Notes: a model not told the origin generated them from the letters alone. A stretch of 64,000 nucleotides of DNA from Brachyhypopomus gauderio (GCF_052324685.1 NC_135220.1:3779216-3843215); one strand, 5' to 3'. Shown: positions 1-35,089, numbered from the stretch's first letter. Numbers and translations are program-made.

Positions 1-1117
1 TGGACTTGCTTGTTTTTATTCTATGACATTCATACCTGAGGCATCAAGGGACCAAAAGGATTTTACTAAACAGAATAATAATTTTGGAACTAAAATCTGT
101 TTCCTGCAAAGCAGTAGGAGACTCACAGGGTGTCACAGGGAATCTCAGAGTGCTTCAAAGAGCATCTCAGTGTCTCATGTCTTGTAGACTCGTATAGAAT
201 ACCTCAAAAAGGACATTAGTCTTTCAGAATTTGTCAGCTGTGGCATAGTTTGCCAGAGGCGCACAGAGAGCAGCTCAGTGTTTCACACACTGTGACTCTG
301 AACACGTCTGTATACTGTGTGTTTCTGTTTTTGTGTTTAATGTGTTAATGAGCGTGTTCAGTGTTTCTCTGTGTCAACCTTCCCAAAGTGTCTAATGCTC
401 TACAGAACTGTGGCAGTAAAACAAACCCCCTGCACCAGCCCTGCTGTGCTGTAGTTGCATCTCACACAGGCCTCACCCTACACGTCCTCTCTCTGTCCTG
501 TTCTTGCTCCGGTAATGGCTGTCAGCTGAAATCACACTCTATGGATTTTATCTTAAAATAAAAAAAGTAAACCAGATTGCTGGTTTTTATTATTCCAAGA
601 TGATTCTGAATTATAAGAGCACCAACAGTACCTGCTCCTACCCCTAGACCAGGCCCCTCCCCCATGACTCAAGCTTCTTGACCAGGCTCCTGCTCTGTCT
701 GCAATCTCCTGACCAGGCCCCACCCCCCCACCTGCATATTATTACCTAGGCCCCTCCTCTGGCTGCAAATTTTTAACCTTCAACCAAGCACTTCCCCTAC
801 TCCCATCCCAATATGGATGCCTTTGACAAGGTGACTTCCCCTGATTGCAGCAGCTTGAAAATGCCGTTCTGCCTGTGCTATAGTCTGTTTGTCAGGGCCC
901 TCAACCATTCACTGCAGTGTGTGGACAGACCCCCAAACTGCTGATGGGGTGTAATGGGAGCCTTACTGCGTCATTTGTGAGTGGTTAATCCTTCACTTCA
1001 GAGCCGCTAATCAGCTTGCCGCTTGCTGTGCTGATGCCGCTGTTTGTCTTGTTAATTGCTGGTGGTAGTGAAGGAGAAGTTCTCAGGTTCTTGGTGGTGG
1101 GCCTCACTTGAAGAGAC

Positions 1118-1122
<5 letters not shown>

Positions 1123-1193
<71 letters not shown>
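1123..1193. repeat. (GA)n microsatellite
   Basis: About 35 uninterrupted GA units. The open frames across it in both directions are artefacts of the dinucleotide. Confidence 0.97.
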
Positions 1194-1195
<2 letters not shown>

Positions 1196-1574
1196 TTTCT
1201 GCTCCACAGCTGCAGGGAACTGGAGCATATCAGACACGAGCCAAAGAATCTGAGAGGTAACACGTGTACACAAAGGAATATGGCTGGAGTGGTTTTTAGC
1301 TACATCTGTTTTATATGTGCCTCATATATGTACAATTACAAACTGTGACAACTGTTGCAATACATTCTGAACCCCATTCATCACTGGCTGGTGTCTGACC
1401 ACAGGACTCCTGCTGATTGACATCTGTAGCGGTTGAGGTTTACTCTGAACTCAGCTGCCACACTCAAAAGGTAGTGACCAATCAGGAGCTGAACAACACC
1501 AATTCAGCAGCATCACTGAAGAGATGGAGGGCATCTAATAGTTCAAGGCAAAAACTGTTGGCTAACTGTACGCA

Positions 1575-1765
1575 TACAGGTTAACACAGGCTAACACAGA
1601 CAAACACTGGCTAACACAGGCTAACACAGACAAACACAGGCTAGCATAGGCTAACGGACAAACACAGGATAACAGACAAACACAGGCTAGCACAGAATAA
1701 CAGGCTAACACAGACAAACATAGGCTAACACAATAACACAGGCTAACAGGCTAACAGGCTAATAG
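1575..1765. repeat. degenerate GGCTAACACAGACAAACACA tandem repeat
   Basis: Alternating GGCTAACA and GACAAACA units of about 10 bases, repeated roughly 18 times with losses. Confidence 0.8.
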
Positions 1766-2609
1766 TTCCTAATAAATTCATCATTATATAATAGTTTTTC
1801 ATCACTGCTAATAAGTTAATAATAACTCTTAATAATAGTTGCCCAGTTTTTATACACATTAACTAATGCTACAGTTTGAACATTTAAACAATGTCATTGA
1901 ATGGATATTTAACTGTATTGTGCAGTACATTCCCTGGGGGACCACTGCGGGGGTGTTTGACCCATGATTCATGCAATCAGGGACGCTCTCTTTCACTGGC
2001 CCTTTTCAGGATGTTGTGTAAGGCTGGGAATTTACTTTCTATGTAAGTCCAACACCTTTAGTTTAAATAGCGGTCAAGACTGGAAAGAAATGCATGTAGC
2101 AGTATGCATGTTACTAGCTCTGCCAAGTCATTTGCCAAGTTAAAGTTTATTAATAACAGCCCTAGCTTTCATCATAAGCAGTTAAATAAATAATAAATAA
2201 ATTAAACAAACAAATAAATAAAATTAATTAAATTAATTTACATTACATAAATTAACAAATTTTAACAAACTTTTAGATAATGAACTAATAGATAAAGTTG
2301 TTATATCACCTGTTATTTTAGTGTCAAATAAATAATGGATTCTAATAAAGTAGGCAGTTCATGTGTGTCATGAGTGGGCAAAGCTCGGGTAGGTGTGCCA
2401 TGTTCCTCCACAAGCCACAGCTGCCATTCGTACTGCAGACGGCTGCCTGCACAAAGCCAACTGAAGAGGGTCTGTTTTTATCTCACTCCCCCTCCTCTTT
2501 GTCTTTCACGTCTTCTCCCATTCTCTCTCTCTCTATCCCTCCGTCATTGCTGGAGATGAAAAGCGATGTCTTGGGAAGAAGCCCAGCTGGTTTTTTAAGA
2601 CTCTGACCC

Positions 2610-3700
2610 CCACCTTCCCACCCACCCACTCATCCACCCATTCACCCACCCACCCTCTCACCCACCCTCTCACCCACCCACTCACCCACCCACTCATCCA
2701 TCCACCCACTCACCCACCCACCTTCCCACCCACCCTCTCACCCACCCACTCATCTACCCACCCACCCATCCACCCACTCATCTACCCATTCACCCACCCA
2801 CCTTCCCACCCACCCTCTCACCCACCCACTCATCTACCCACCCACCCATCCACCCACTCATCCACCCATTCACCCACCCACCCTCTCACCCACCCACTCA
2901 CCCACCCACTCATCCACCCACCCACCCATCCACCCACTCATCCACCCACCCACTCACCCACCCACTCATCCACCCACCCACTCACCCACCCACTCATCCA
3001 CCCACTCACCCACCCACCTTCCCACCCACCCACTCATCCACCCATTCACCCACCCACCCTCTCACCCACCCACTCATCCACCCATTCACCCACCCACCCA
3101 CTCACCCACCCACCCACTCATCCACCCATTCACCCACCCACTCATCCACCCACCCACTCACCCACCCACCCACTCATCCACCCATTCACCCACCCACTCA
3201 CCCACCCACCCACTCATCCACCCATTCAACCACCCACTCATCCACCCATTCACCCACCCACCCTCTCACCCACCCACTCACCCACCCACCCTCTCACCCA
3301 CCCACTCACTCATCCACCCACCCACCCATCCACTCACTCATCCACCCACCCACTCATCCACCCACTCACCCACCCACTCATCCACACACCCTCTCACCCA
3401 CCCACCCTCTCACCCACCCTCTCACCCACCCACTCACCCACCCTCTCACCCACCCACTCACCCACCCACTCATCCACCCACTCATCCACCCACCCACTCA
3501 TCCACCCACCCACTCACCCACCCACCCTCTCACCCACCCACTCATCCACCCACCCTCTCACCCACCCACTCACCCACTCACTCATCCACCCACCCACCCA
3601 TCCACTCACTCATCCACCCACCCACTCATCCACCCACTCACCCACCCACTCACCCACCCACCCACTCATCCACTCACTCACCCACCCACTCATCCACCCC
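2610..3700. repeat. 1.1-kb CCCA-type minisatellite
   Basis: Made almost only of CACCCACCCACTCATC variants with higher-order irregularity. The - strand is rich in GGGTGGGTGGGT, so it could form G-quadruplexes. Intronic if the lgr6 model is right. Confidence 0.95.
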
Positions 3701-4197
3701 ACTGTCCTACCCCACCCAGCGGCCCCTTGCAGTCCTGCTGCCCACCTCTGGCCCCATTATCACCCAGAATGCACTGCACCTGCAGGCTCCACTTTGGTGT
3801 AGGACCCTTGTCTCCTTCTTGTGCAGTCTCCTCTGGCCACTTCCACACCCCAAAGGTTCATGAGCAGCTTGCACTTTGTAATGCTTCCAACAAAGATGCG
3901 ACTGGCTGCCATGGAGATTTAAATGACATGCCAACTCTTCAGGGTAAAAAACAAATAAATGTCATACAGGCATGGGCGGTAGAAACATGGCCCAAGGATC
4001 GATGTTAAATCACAATTACTTGTGTTATTTTAAATACAGATAAATATTTGACATTTTTCAACTACAGAAGAAATGAAGAGACTGAAGCAGAGAAGCAGGA
4101 CAAAAAGTTGATCAGGGCTTAAACAGATTGTACAGAATAAACTTTAAGAGCATCATATTCTAAATGGGAGGTAAATGATAATGAAGATGAATTGCCC

Positions 4198-4283
<86 letters not shown>
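4198..4283. repeat. (TAA)n followed by (TTA)n, self-complementary
   Basis: About 18 TAA units switch to about 10 TTA units, so the tract can fold into a hairpin or cruciform. Confidence 0.95.
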
Positions 4284-4970
4284 AGGAGGGCTTTCTCTGG
4301 GCATTCACTAAACACCAACCACAGCACAATACGCAAATCACCCACTGATGATGTTTGGAATCCACATCTGTTCTGTGTATGTTTACATATGTAATTTGTG
4401 TATTTTCACACAAAAACTGTGTTTACAGTTGGGGCCACAGTGAAAATGGAAGTAACAAGGAACAGTTTGTGGTTGATAAATCAGTCGCAGGGCTCGGGTT
4501 TGCCTACGGGGGAGTTGTAGGGTTGTTACCGTCTCCACAGTTCACCATTCATACACCAGTAAGTCAATTATTTGTATTTAGAATATTCTAATCATTTCAG
4601 CCACAGCTTCCAGTTGTAAATCTTAAAGTTTTAAAACATCGGTGGAAAGGCACTCCATCAAAAAATTTTTTAATTAAAGTCTTCTTTCCTTAATTAATTA
4701 GATCAACAGGAACAAGGATTATACTGCTGAAAAGTCAAAGGGCACATTAGTAGCACTTCCTTCCACTGAGTAGCCATGGCAACGTGGGCTTGAACAGGCC
4801 ATTAGTGGATCATTTTGAGTGGCGTGTGTCAGTGCAGGTGACAGTGTTGGAGGCCGAATCTACCGCAACGCTCTGGACCGCTTCCCACTTTGAGTCCTGC
4901 CATAATAAACCATACGCCAGCAGCTCCTCTCATATGGAGCAAATTATACAGCGTTGTGGTGGTTCTACTG

Positions 4971-4971
<1 letters not shown>

Positions 4972-5059
<88 letters not shown>

Positions 5060-5070
5060 CACACACACAC
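4972..5070. repeat. (CA)n microsatellite
   Basis: About 49 CA units with a single CG interruption near the right end. Confidence 0.97.
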
Positions 5071-5163
5071 AAACCCAGCATGGTAATTTGTAACATGTCT
5101 TGTTCAATACAACGGTCCTCAGATCAGAGCAACATGGAGGGTGTTCTGCCTGAACACCCAGAA

Positions 5164-5180
5164 TCTCTCTCTCTCTCTTT

Positions 5181-5238
<58 letters not shown>
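5164..5238. repeat. (CT)n then (GA)n microsatellite
   Basis: Seven CT units, a TTTCA spacer and about 27 GA units; the two parts are complementary. Confidence 0.95.
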
Positions 5239-5241
<3 letters not shown>

Positions 5242-5362
5242 GCAAACAAACATTAGATTTTCTTGGAAAAGATACTCGGCTCTCCACACAGACTGCACAC
5301 AGAGCCACTTTAAGGCCCATAGATACACAGAGAGACAATGAGACATTCTGGTGAGACAGCGA

Positions 5363-5516
5363 GATAATTTGGTGCACAGTGAGACTGCTCAATACAGTGA
5401 GACCGTTTAATGCGGAGTGAAATACTGAGATAATTTGGTGCACAGTGAGACTGCTCAATACAGTGAGACCGTTTAATGCGGAGTGAAATACTGAGATAAT
5501 TTGGTGCACAGTGAAA
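5363..5516. repeat. 66-base tandem repeat, about 2.3 copies
   Basis: The unit beginning GATAATTTGGTGCACAGTGA starts at 5363, 5429 and 5495. The first two copies look identical. Confidence 0.93.
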
Positions 5517-5601
5517 CAATCGGACAGAGTGAGACTGAGACATTGGCTACAAACATGTTAGTGTCTGGACCTGAGCCAAGAACAGTCACTACTGGTGAGT
5601 C

Positions 5602-5602
<1 letters not shown>

Positions 5603-5641
<39 letters not shown>
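5603..5641. repeat. (GT)n microsatellite
   Basis: About 19 GT units, directly left of a perfect hairpin. Confidence 0.95.
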
Positions 5642-5644
<3 letters not shown>

Positions 5645-5645
5645 A

Positions 5646-5693
5646 GAAGCACAAGAAATGAAGGATGGTAGCATCCTTCGTTTCTTGTGCTTC
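5646..5693. repeat. 21-bp stem hairpin
   Basis: Arms 5646-5666 and 5673-5693 (GAAGCACAAGAAATGAAGGAT and its complement with one G-T position) around a six-base loop. Stem length is near-perfect; function unknown. Confidence 0.85.
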
Positions 5694-5716
5694 AGACTAA
5701 TTAAATTTAGTGATTA

Positions 5717-7628
5717 CAGTTTTTCTCTATTGTTTACACACATTGTCTGAAAGCATGCCTCATACTCTCAAAACTCTACACACAAATCAGAAAAACACAC
5801 ACACAATGGGCAAAACCCCTCAGTTCTCTTTCAAAATGAAACTTTACAGTCAGAACAATATTATATCTTCTCAAAATGGTATTTTGTTCTCAGATGACAC
5901 ACACAAACCATCATATGAATAGACATTTATAACAACTGGTTGAACACTGATGTGCTCAATGTAAAACACTATGATGAATGGAAAACACTTCTTCTCCATT
6001 CATCATAATGACTTAGGCCTTTTTTGTGCAGTGTTACACTTACTACAGACAGGAAATACATAAGTGCATTGTAAAATATTTTAGAATAGTGTTTTTATAC
6101 TCAGAACACACATATACAGTAACAAATATATTTTATTTTTTCCCACAAAAGCAATGTACACAGTGTACATCCCACCCAACACAAAGTTGCACATACAGTG
6201 GTCTACATACACAACAACAGAAGAGTTTACTATATACAGTTACAATTACAGTAAAAAAAAACTATGTTGCATACAATGGCACGCTGGCCAATGATATTCC
6301 TTCCCCTCCTTCGTCCGTCTTTTTGTGAGGTTGAATCCAACCTCATCAATGAAGATGAATTGGTGGTCCACTGCATCTACCTCTAGCTCAAAGATTCTCT
6401 GAAACACACATGACAGTATCAGAAATAGACATGGAGGAGTCACTATTGTGAAGCACAATCATTATGATTACAATACTGAAATATGTATAATTTATACAGT
6501 GTTGAGGGGATACATCAGTTGTGAGATTGTATAGGGCTTACTTGCACATAGTTATATTTCAGTTCTTTGACTCTTTCTGAATTGCGTTCAAAAGGCACCC
6601 TGTAGACCTGCTTCATCCACAGATTATTTCTGCGCAAGACACGGTCCAGCGTTGATAATCTCACCCTATCAATATTTTGAAATATCTCGTTGTTTTCTAT
6701 TATTTTTCTTTGTATTTTCCATAATGTTATGGCATTATTTTCTAGGACCATGTTCAGGATTTCAGTTTCCTATTCAGGAGACGAAAGACGTTTCCGTCCA
6801 CCTCATGTTGGTAACCTTTCAGTTCTGCAATACAAATAGTAAAATACTGTAAATACTGTGTAGGAACACAAAGTAGGAATACATTTCCCAAATACTTGAA
6901 ACATACTTTATATTTACAGTCCTACAGAACAGTCCACAGGCAATACTGTACTCATTGAGTACTGTATTGATATGCAGTACTGCAGTTTCCTACTGAGAGT
7001 TGATTTCTTACCTGTTCTCATTACGGAAAGTCCGGATGATGGATGCTACAGTGTACCTACTCACATTTGGCTGTACTCTTTGCCCAGCCTCCCTCATTGT
7101 TAGACCATGGTTGACCACATGGTCAACCAAAGTGGCTGGGATCTCATCAGAGATTACGGTCCTTGGCCTTCCTCATCCTCGTCCTCCTCCTCTTGCTCTC
7201 ACGCCTCTGGCTCTCCCTCTGTTTCCGCTGTTGGCATCCATTGCTCCAAAACAGAAGAGCTCACCACCAACAGAAGAGCTTTTGCCATTTTATGCTAAAG
7301 CTCTGATTGCTGGTTGTACACATGTGTGACAGGTGTTTGCTGATATGATGAGTCAGTGTGCATAGTAGGACAATTAACTTTAGAATTTTGAATAACAGTG
7401 TGTTCCTTGTGAAAACAAGAGATTTTCTTCATGAAAATTATGCCAAATGCAGAAAATTGTGTGTAGTGTTTTGAAAAAAGTGTGTTTTAGAACTGCAATT
7501 TGAGTGTAAAGCAGGAATTGTGCTTGTAGTTTAGTTGAATTGGTTCAGGGGGTTGGTGCAATAGTTACATGTTGTGGTCATTGTGTCTCAATTACCAGCA
7601 TTAGTGTGTTAACAATCGAGAAAAACTG
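5717..7628 (-). mobile_element. degenerate IS630/Tc1-mariner-type DNA transposon
   Basis: Inverted ends CAGTTTTTCTCTATTGTTTA at the left and the complement of CAGTTTTTCTCGATTGTTAA at the right, each flanked by TA (5715-5716, 7629-7630), the expected target duplication. Transposase remnants are on the - strand: an N-terminal helix-turn-helix region at about 7019-7300, a middle part at 6515-6751 and part of the DDE domain at about 6246-6450 with FIFIDEVGFNLTKRR. The parts are in different frames with stops between, so it is inactive. Confidence 0.82.
6246..7300 (-). pseudogene. broken IS630-like transposase
   Basis: Three similarity islands in transposase order: an HTH and GRP-hook-like region, a segment with LSTLDRVLRRNNLWMKQVYR, and a segment with the catalytic Asp of FIDEVGFN. 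Frame changes and stops separate them. No complete product is possible. Confidence 0.75.
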
Positions 7629-7657
7629 TAATTAAGACCAGTGTGACAGGTTAAGGT

Positions 7658-7658
<1 letters not shown>

Positions 7659-7709
<51 letters not shown>

Positions 7710-7725
7710 GTAATAGTAATAATGT
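7659..7725. repeat. (TAA)n microsatellite
   Basis: About 22 TAA units with two TAG variants at the right end. Confidence 0.95.
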
Positions 7726-8452
7726 TATCAACTTGTAATTCAGTTTCTCAAGCATAAGGGTGGAGGAGAACACTGAGTCAAAACCATTCTCATACCAGAC
7801 CCAGTACTAAGCAGATCACCTGAGGGCAGTGTTGGGAGCATTAGATATACAGTACATTAGAAATTTGAAGTCAAAGACACCAAACATGCACAGCATGTTG
7901 AAAGCTAAAGCTAACAAATCATGCATTTCTCAAACCATAAGTGAGAGAAGTGACAATCATAATTAACACTCACTGTGTTTGTGAGCTCAGCGCATGCAGA
8001 GTGATGCACGCACACGAGATCTCCGCTCCAACACCAGAGTTCAGATCACACATCCCCTCCCACAGCTCAGACTCTTCGCATCAAACTGTTGTGTCGAATG
8101 GACATGGCCAAGATTGGATCTGCACACGAGTTTTCTGTGGAAACAGCATAAAAGAGGTGAAAAACTGGAAACTCCATTCAAGGATCAAAATGTCTGATAA
8201 TGATTCAGCAGCAACAAAGAACAACTGGTAGAAGAAGGTGCCAGTAACACCAAAGCTGTGTGTTAGGACCCAAGGGAGTTTGTGTAGTGATAGAGATGTG
8301 TGTGTAGCTTCCAGACACTGTGAGTCAGCATGGATAACGTTCTGTAAATGAGCATTCATACAGTTTACCATCAACTGTAGTAAATCTTAATGAGAGAGGT
8401 CTACATATTATAGTCCTTGGTTATCTAGTTATGAACATTATCATTTCCCAGG

Positions 8453-8456
8453 GTGT

Positions 8457-8539
<83 letters not shown>

Positions 8540-8598
8540 TAAGAAAGAGGGAGAGAGAAAGAGAGAGAGGGAGAGAGATAAGGAAAGAGAGAGATGTC
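8453..8598. repeat. (GT)n then (GA)n compound microsatellite
   Basis: About 25 GT units pass into GA units and then an impure purine tract. Confidence 0.93.
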
Positions 8599-9071
8599 TT
8601 TATTGCTTCTCTCACATTAGTGGCCACATGGGACTGGATGAACTATGAGATGTGCGGAAACAGTTCATTTAATCTGACACTTTACAAGAGAATCCAAAGG
8701 GACAGGGTGCAGCATCTGTTTGTGGGGATCAGAGGTCAGAGGTTACACTCATGACATTTTCGTGAAGGCAGAAGCTCTGTCCACATTTCAGTTTCCCAGT
8801 GAGGGGAAGTGAGGTACAGACGTCATAGGATTCTTCATGTCATATCCTTCACAGGCAACGACTCTCACACAAGAATGACTTGGCCTGAGGAAAGCTGATC
8901 TTTGTCCAACCTGAAATGTCGAAATACACCACATTCCCAAAAAATGTAACTTCATCAGATAATTAAGATCATTTGGTGAACTCCTGGCATATCTGAAATC
9001 AATCTGAACCAGTCCCTGTCCTATTGAGCCATACTGCAGTGGTATAATATCTTGAAAAGTGGGGTTTTCAT

Positions 9072-9215
9072 CAGGGCCGGAGTGGGCCCCTTTTTCAGCC
9101 CAGGAGTTTCATGCCCAAATCTGGCCCAAAATTATTTTTCCCTCCCAATCGGCACAAACTAGAGATCGGGAATTGGGAATCCTCCCGAATCTCCCGATTA
9201 GCCACTCTGGCTCTG
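9072..9215. mobile_element. short MITE with CAGGGCCGGAGTGG-type ends
   Basis: 144 bases; the left end CAGGGCCGGAGTGG and the complement of the right end (CAGAGCCAGAGTGG) form terminal inverted repeats. A second copy at 13362-13516 has an 8-bp target duplication, which suggests hAT mobilisation. Confidence 0.7.
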
Positions 9216-9476
9216 GTCGTTCAATGGAAATATAATAAAATTATCATCCTCTGTTTGATTGGAGTGTTCACGGCAAAGCTCACTTCAACATAACAATCTG
9301 AATATGAAGAAAGTGACAACTTTGATCACTGATCAGGAGGTGTCTGAAACTTATTTTTTAACAAACACAAAAAACATGAAATACAGTGATTATCTGACTA
9401 CGACAAAAGCCACCGTTCTCAAAAGAATGTTTAAATTCAGTCCCACTGGCAACACACTTTCAATGGGTAGACTCTG

Positions 9477-9560
9477 GATCACATTAAGAACTGGTTTGAT
9501 CACACTAGAAACTGGTTTGATTACACTAGAATCTGGTTTGATCATGCTAGAAACTGGTTT
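9477..9560. repeat. 21-base tandem repeat, four copies
   Basis: Unit GATCACACTAGAAACTGGTTT and variants, exactly 84 bases. Confidence 0.92.
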
Positions 9561-10461
9561 GACCTTTTGACCCCAGTGGCCACTTTAGACATGCAATGCT
9601 AAATTACAGATCCCATCCTCATCTTCTCCCAGACATATTTAAATTAACTACATAAATATTTTAAAAAACGATTTAAATGCAAATTTAAAGTTTTAGAAGC
9701 AAATTGGACTTCAGCGGAAGCAGGATTCTAGACATGACCATACAAACACAATGCATGGTACCATATGGTTGCCTGTGACAGAAGTATATTTAGCATGGGT
9801 CTAATGTCAGTACACATCCTAGGCTGCTGGCATGGTTTCTGGAGCCGTTTATTGAACACATTGTTACGCATGACATCAGTTTGCTTTTTCATTATTCTAT
9901 TTGGTTGTTTGGTTGTGGAATTGTGTTGTCACTGTATTAAAAGAAATCAGGATGACATCCATTGTACTTAGAGAGATCAGATTGTGGTTAAAATCAGATC
10001 TGAGGTGATAAAATAATACATGTGCTTTCATAGCTGGAACAGAACATTAGTTAACAAGTAGACATCTAGTAAAGTACATAAATAAAGCCCTGATAACAAA
10101 TGCCATGCACATGGATTACTGCCTATGTGGAAAGAAATAATGAATCCTCTCAGCACGGAAGACTACTGAGATGATGGCAGAGCGGCCACAACTGAAATCT
10201 CTGTCAGGAGCTTTTTTCTTTCCATTCCCTGCTCACAACACTCCTTGGTTACGACTGCAATTCTCTCTACAAACAAACCCAAATTAAGACCAAAAGGGGG
10301 GGAATGATTAAAGTTTTATGGTATTTCAGCCCCCAATGAGGCGTCTAAGAGAAGACAGATGCGTAGCATGGGGGGCTAACGCCAACCAGCCGTCTTGGAG
10401 GCCTCTGACTTCTGTTGCCCGTTGTCAGCGTAACCTACTCCTCCAGAGCAGACCCTCAAAA

Positions 10462-10481
10462 CCCCCCCCCCCCCCCCCCCC
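10462..10481. repeat. poly-C tract
   Basis: 20 consecutive C; likely length-variable. Confidence 0.95.
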
Positions 10482-10939
10482 ATCCTCCAATGGATTATGG
10501 ATTCTGCTGAACCACATGTACTAAACACGTTCTTGACATTGTAATATGGTTTGAGAGTGGGCATTTCACGCAATGTTCACATTCAGTGTCATCATCAAAA
10601 CAGTTTCAGCATCAAAGAACTGTGGTGTTGGGGTAGAAAATGGTGCAGGCTGACGTACAGCTCCGGTGACAGAAGAGCTTTAGGGCCTGTCTGAAACAGA
10701 CATTTGTTGTTGCTCTCTCAAACACAACAGAAACCAGGGCGAAAGACATTTGGGGAACTTCATAGCCAGAAAAATATGATGTGATGTATTGTTTTTACAG
10801 CTGGTTTCTGACTAAGCTGCAGAACAATACATAGAGAAACCACGTATTTGAAAGAGGTGCCATCTTCTGCATGTCTTAAATTGGTCTGCCATCATCAAAT
10901 GCAGAGAGGAAAATGTTGGGCCTTGCTATCTTCATCCTT

Positions 10940-11208
10940 AATGTAACCCTTACCACTACATATCCATAAATACCCTAACACATCCCTTACTAACTACCCA
11001 ATAGTGCTAACTACCCTTAACCTAACCCTAACTACACCTACCCTAACTACCCTTACCCTAACTGTAACTACTCTAGCCCTTACTAACTACCCAAAACCTA
11101 ACAACTTCCCTTAGCATTGCTTACTAACTGACCTTACCCTTACCCTAACTAACAACCATATCCGTAACTACCCTTGCCCTATCCCTAACTAACTACCCTA
11201 ACCCTAAG
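10940..11208. repeat. degenerate CCCTAACTA tract
   Basis: Irregular CCCTAACTAACTACC-like units related to, but not, the telomere hexamer array. A shorter tract of the same kind is at 19610-19697. Confidence 0.75.
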
Positions 11209-11654
11209 CACTTTGCTGAACACTGCTTTAGAGGATGTCTGTCTGCATGTGTCCATGTCTGCAAGTCGAACACACAGAGTTGTACATACTTCCTACCTCC
11301 TCACTGTGCTAGGTGCATTTACATCAGGCTGTGTATGTATAGGATTAATACTGTTCCATAATCACAGCAGACACTCAGAAAAAAACACTAATATTGTGTT
11401 GACACAGGTGGGTTTGCGGCCCGTTCGGCCCCACACGTGTGTGGTAGTGGAAGAGAGAGGTTGAATGGAACCCTGTTCAGCTCTGCACGGCCTGGGCCAT
11501 GGTTGAGTCCTGGGGGGATTCTGCCACTCTTATGTAAATCGACTTCCCCTCCCGGGTTGTGACAGCTATGTTCAGTTATGAACTCTCCGCGGTTATGAAC
11601 TCTCCACATAGTCAACATGTCTGCTCCTAAAGACTCAGAAGCAATTGGACACAA

Positions 11655-11655
<1 letters not shown>

Positions 11656-11688
<33 letters not shown>
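11656..11688. repeat. (GT)n microsatellite
   Basis: About 16 GT units with one GC step; a second GT tract follows at 11914-11940. Confidence 0.93.
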
Positions 11689-12616
11689 TTCATTTTGCTC
11701 TCTGCTGGGACCATATATATTTAGAAATTAACATATATAGAAAAAAATCTATGCTGGTGTTTTCATGACATTTTCCACTAAAAGAAGTAATATACATGTA
11801 TTTCCTGTTGATTACTGAGCTCAAACCTAGGGTTATGAAGGTATAGCTTTATTCACCAACAGTAATACATACTCAATGGGAAAGCACTGACAATATTACT
11901 GTAACATTATAATTGTGTGTGTGTGTGTGTGTGTGTGTGTGACCATATGCATATATTTGATTTGTCTTGTCTGTAAGGATGGCTCTTTTTGGCCAGGTTA
12001 TAAATACCCAACAGAACTCTTCCGCTCTCATACAAGCAGAATAGTCTAACAACAAGGGAAAATGATGAAGTGGTTTTGGAATGTGAAATGAAATGATGGA
12101 GACACGCGGGTGGTCCTCCCCACGCAGGCCTGCAGGATGGGCTGTTTAGACTGTAGACTCTACCACCCAGCCAAAATCCTGCTACTTCATTAGCCTCTTT
12201 GTTTGATAAACAGATTGATTAGTCCAGATGAGTGACAGTACAGCTGGATAAAATTTACATTCTGCATGTTATATTCTCTTCAGAAGAATTCACATTCACA
12301 TAGAGCAACTCAACTCGACTCCAAGGGGTTTAATAAATACTTACTCGTGTAAGTTTGGCAAGAGGCCAAGGTTAGATGCTACACAATACATGCTCCTCCC
12401 ACCTCTAATGAACCCAGTGCAGTCCAGCACAGGGATGTGCTACGCCTTGTGTGCACCTCTGTGTGGAGCAACAAAAAACTGTTTGTTCTTCTTTAAAAGA
12501 GCGTTGGGGTTTGAACAGATATCTGTCTGTCTGCTGGTAGTGGAAACACTCACTAACCTAACAACATAATCTTTAATGCACAATTCAACAGATGGAGTTC
12601 AGATCTCTCTTGCCCT

Positions 12617-12628
12617 CTCTCTCTCTCT

Positions 12629-12686
<58 letters not shown>
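12617..12686. repeat. (CT)n then (CA)n microsatellite
   Basis: CT units with one CTAT interruption switch to CA units, about 95 bases before the first visible lgr6 exon. Confidence 0.94.
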
Positions 12687-12689
<3 letters not shown>

Positions 12690-12779
12690 CTGCATGGGTC
12701 AGCCAATTTCTGGTCCTTCCTGATCTTTCTGCTAAAGTCATCAGCTTGCGATGACTGACCCAATGTTCTTGTGCTGCAG

Positions 12780-34678
<21,899 letters not shown>

Positions 34679-35083
34679 GTTCAGCCCCAGAATCCTCAGC
34701 TCTCAGTAACTGATTCTGAGGAAAACACAGACCGAGATCTCACAAGATGCAGCACCAAATATTCCGCATAATGGACGAAAGTATGACTTTCAGATGAGAG
34801 AACTACGTGGAACATCTGTGCATGCCACTCATTGGCTGGTTATACAGAAAACCACCTATCACAGCGCGACATGACACGTCTCGATCAAGACGGGTCACGC
34901 GTCCATTAACTTTTTGATCAAGAGACGCGACACTCTACGTCTCCTGCCATCAGCTGGCAATGCGGACTCAAGCAGAGACAGTAAAACAGGGTGTCAGAGG
35001 GGCACGTTCAGTGGCAAAAGATCTTCTCTACTGTTCCTACTCCAATTCATCTTGAGCGTTTTGTGGAACATTCATGTTTGAAA

Positions 35084-35089
35084 AATAAA
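35084..35089 (+). other. candidate polyadenylation signal of lgr6
   Basis: AATAAA about 400 bases after the lgr6 stop codon, in AT-rich sequence. Other AT-rich hexamers lie further on, so the site actually used is uncertain. Confidence 0.4.

Larger units (their letters stand above)
1..12779 (+). other. presumed lgr6 intron or 5' flank
   Basis: No LRR exon, signal-peptide exon or other coding exon was recognised here. The first visible lgr6 exon begins in mid-repeat and mid-codon, so this is most likely intron between the first LRR exon and the next. It contains the repeats and transposons listed separately; the rest looks like ordinary AT-rich unique sequence. Confidence 0.55.

Noticed and set aside
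985-1273. Open frames of Ser-Leu or Arg-Glu repeats across the GA tract
   Set aside because: They are translations of a dinucleotide repeat in several frames on both strands and have no other coding sign.
10940-11208. Interstitial telomere array
   Set aside because: The units are irregular and mostly CCCTAACTA-like, not consecutive CCCTAA hexamers; a simple degenerate intronic repeat is more likely.
1-12779. lgr6 exon 1 (signal peptide and N-cap) and first LRR exon
   Set aside because: I looked for an LRR of the DLSMNNLTEL type with the right splice phase and for a signal peptide exon, and found none; they are probably left of the window.
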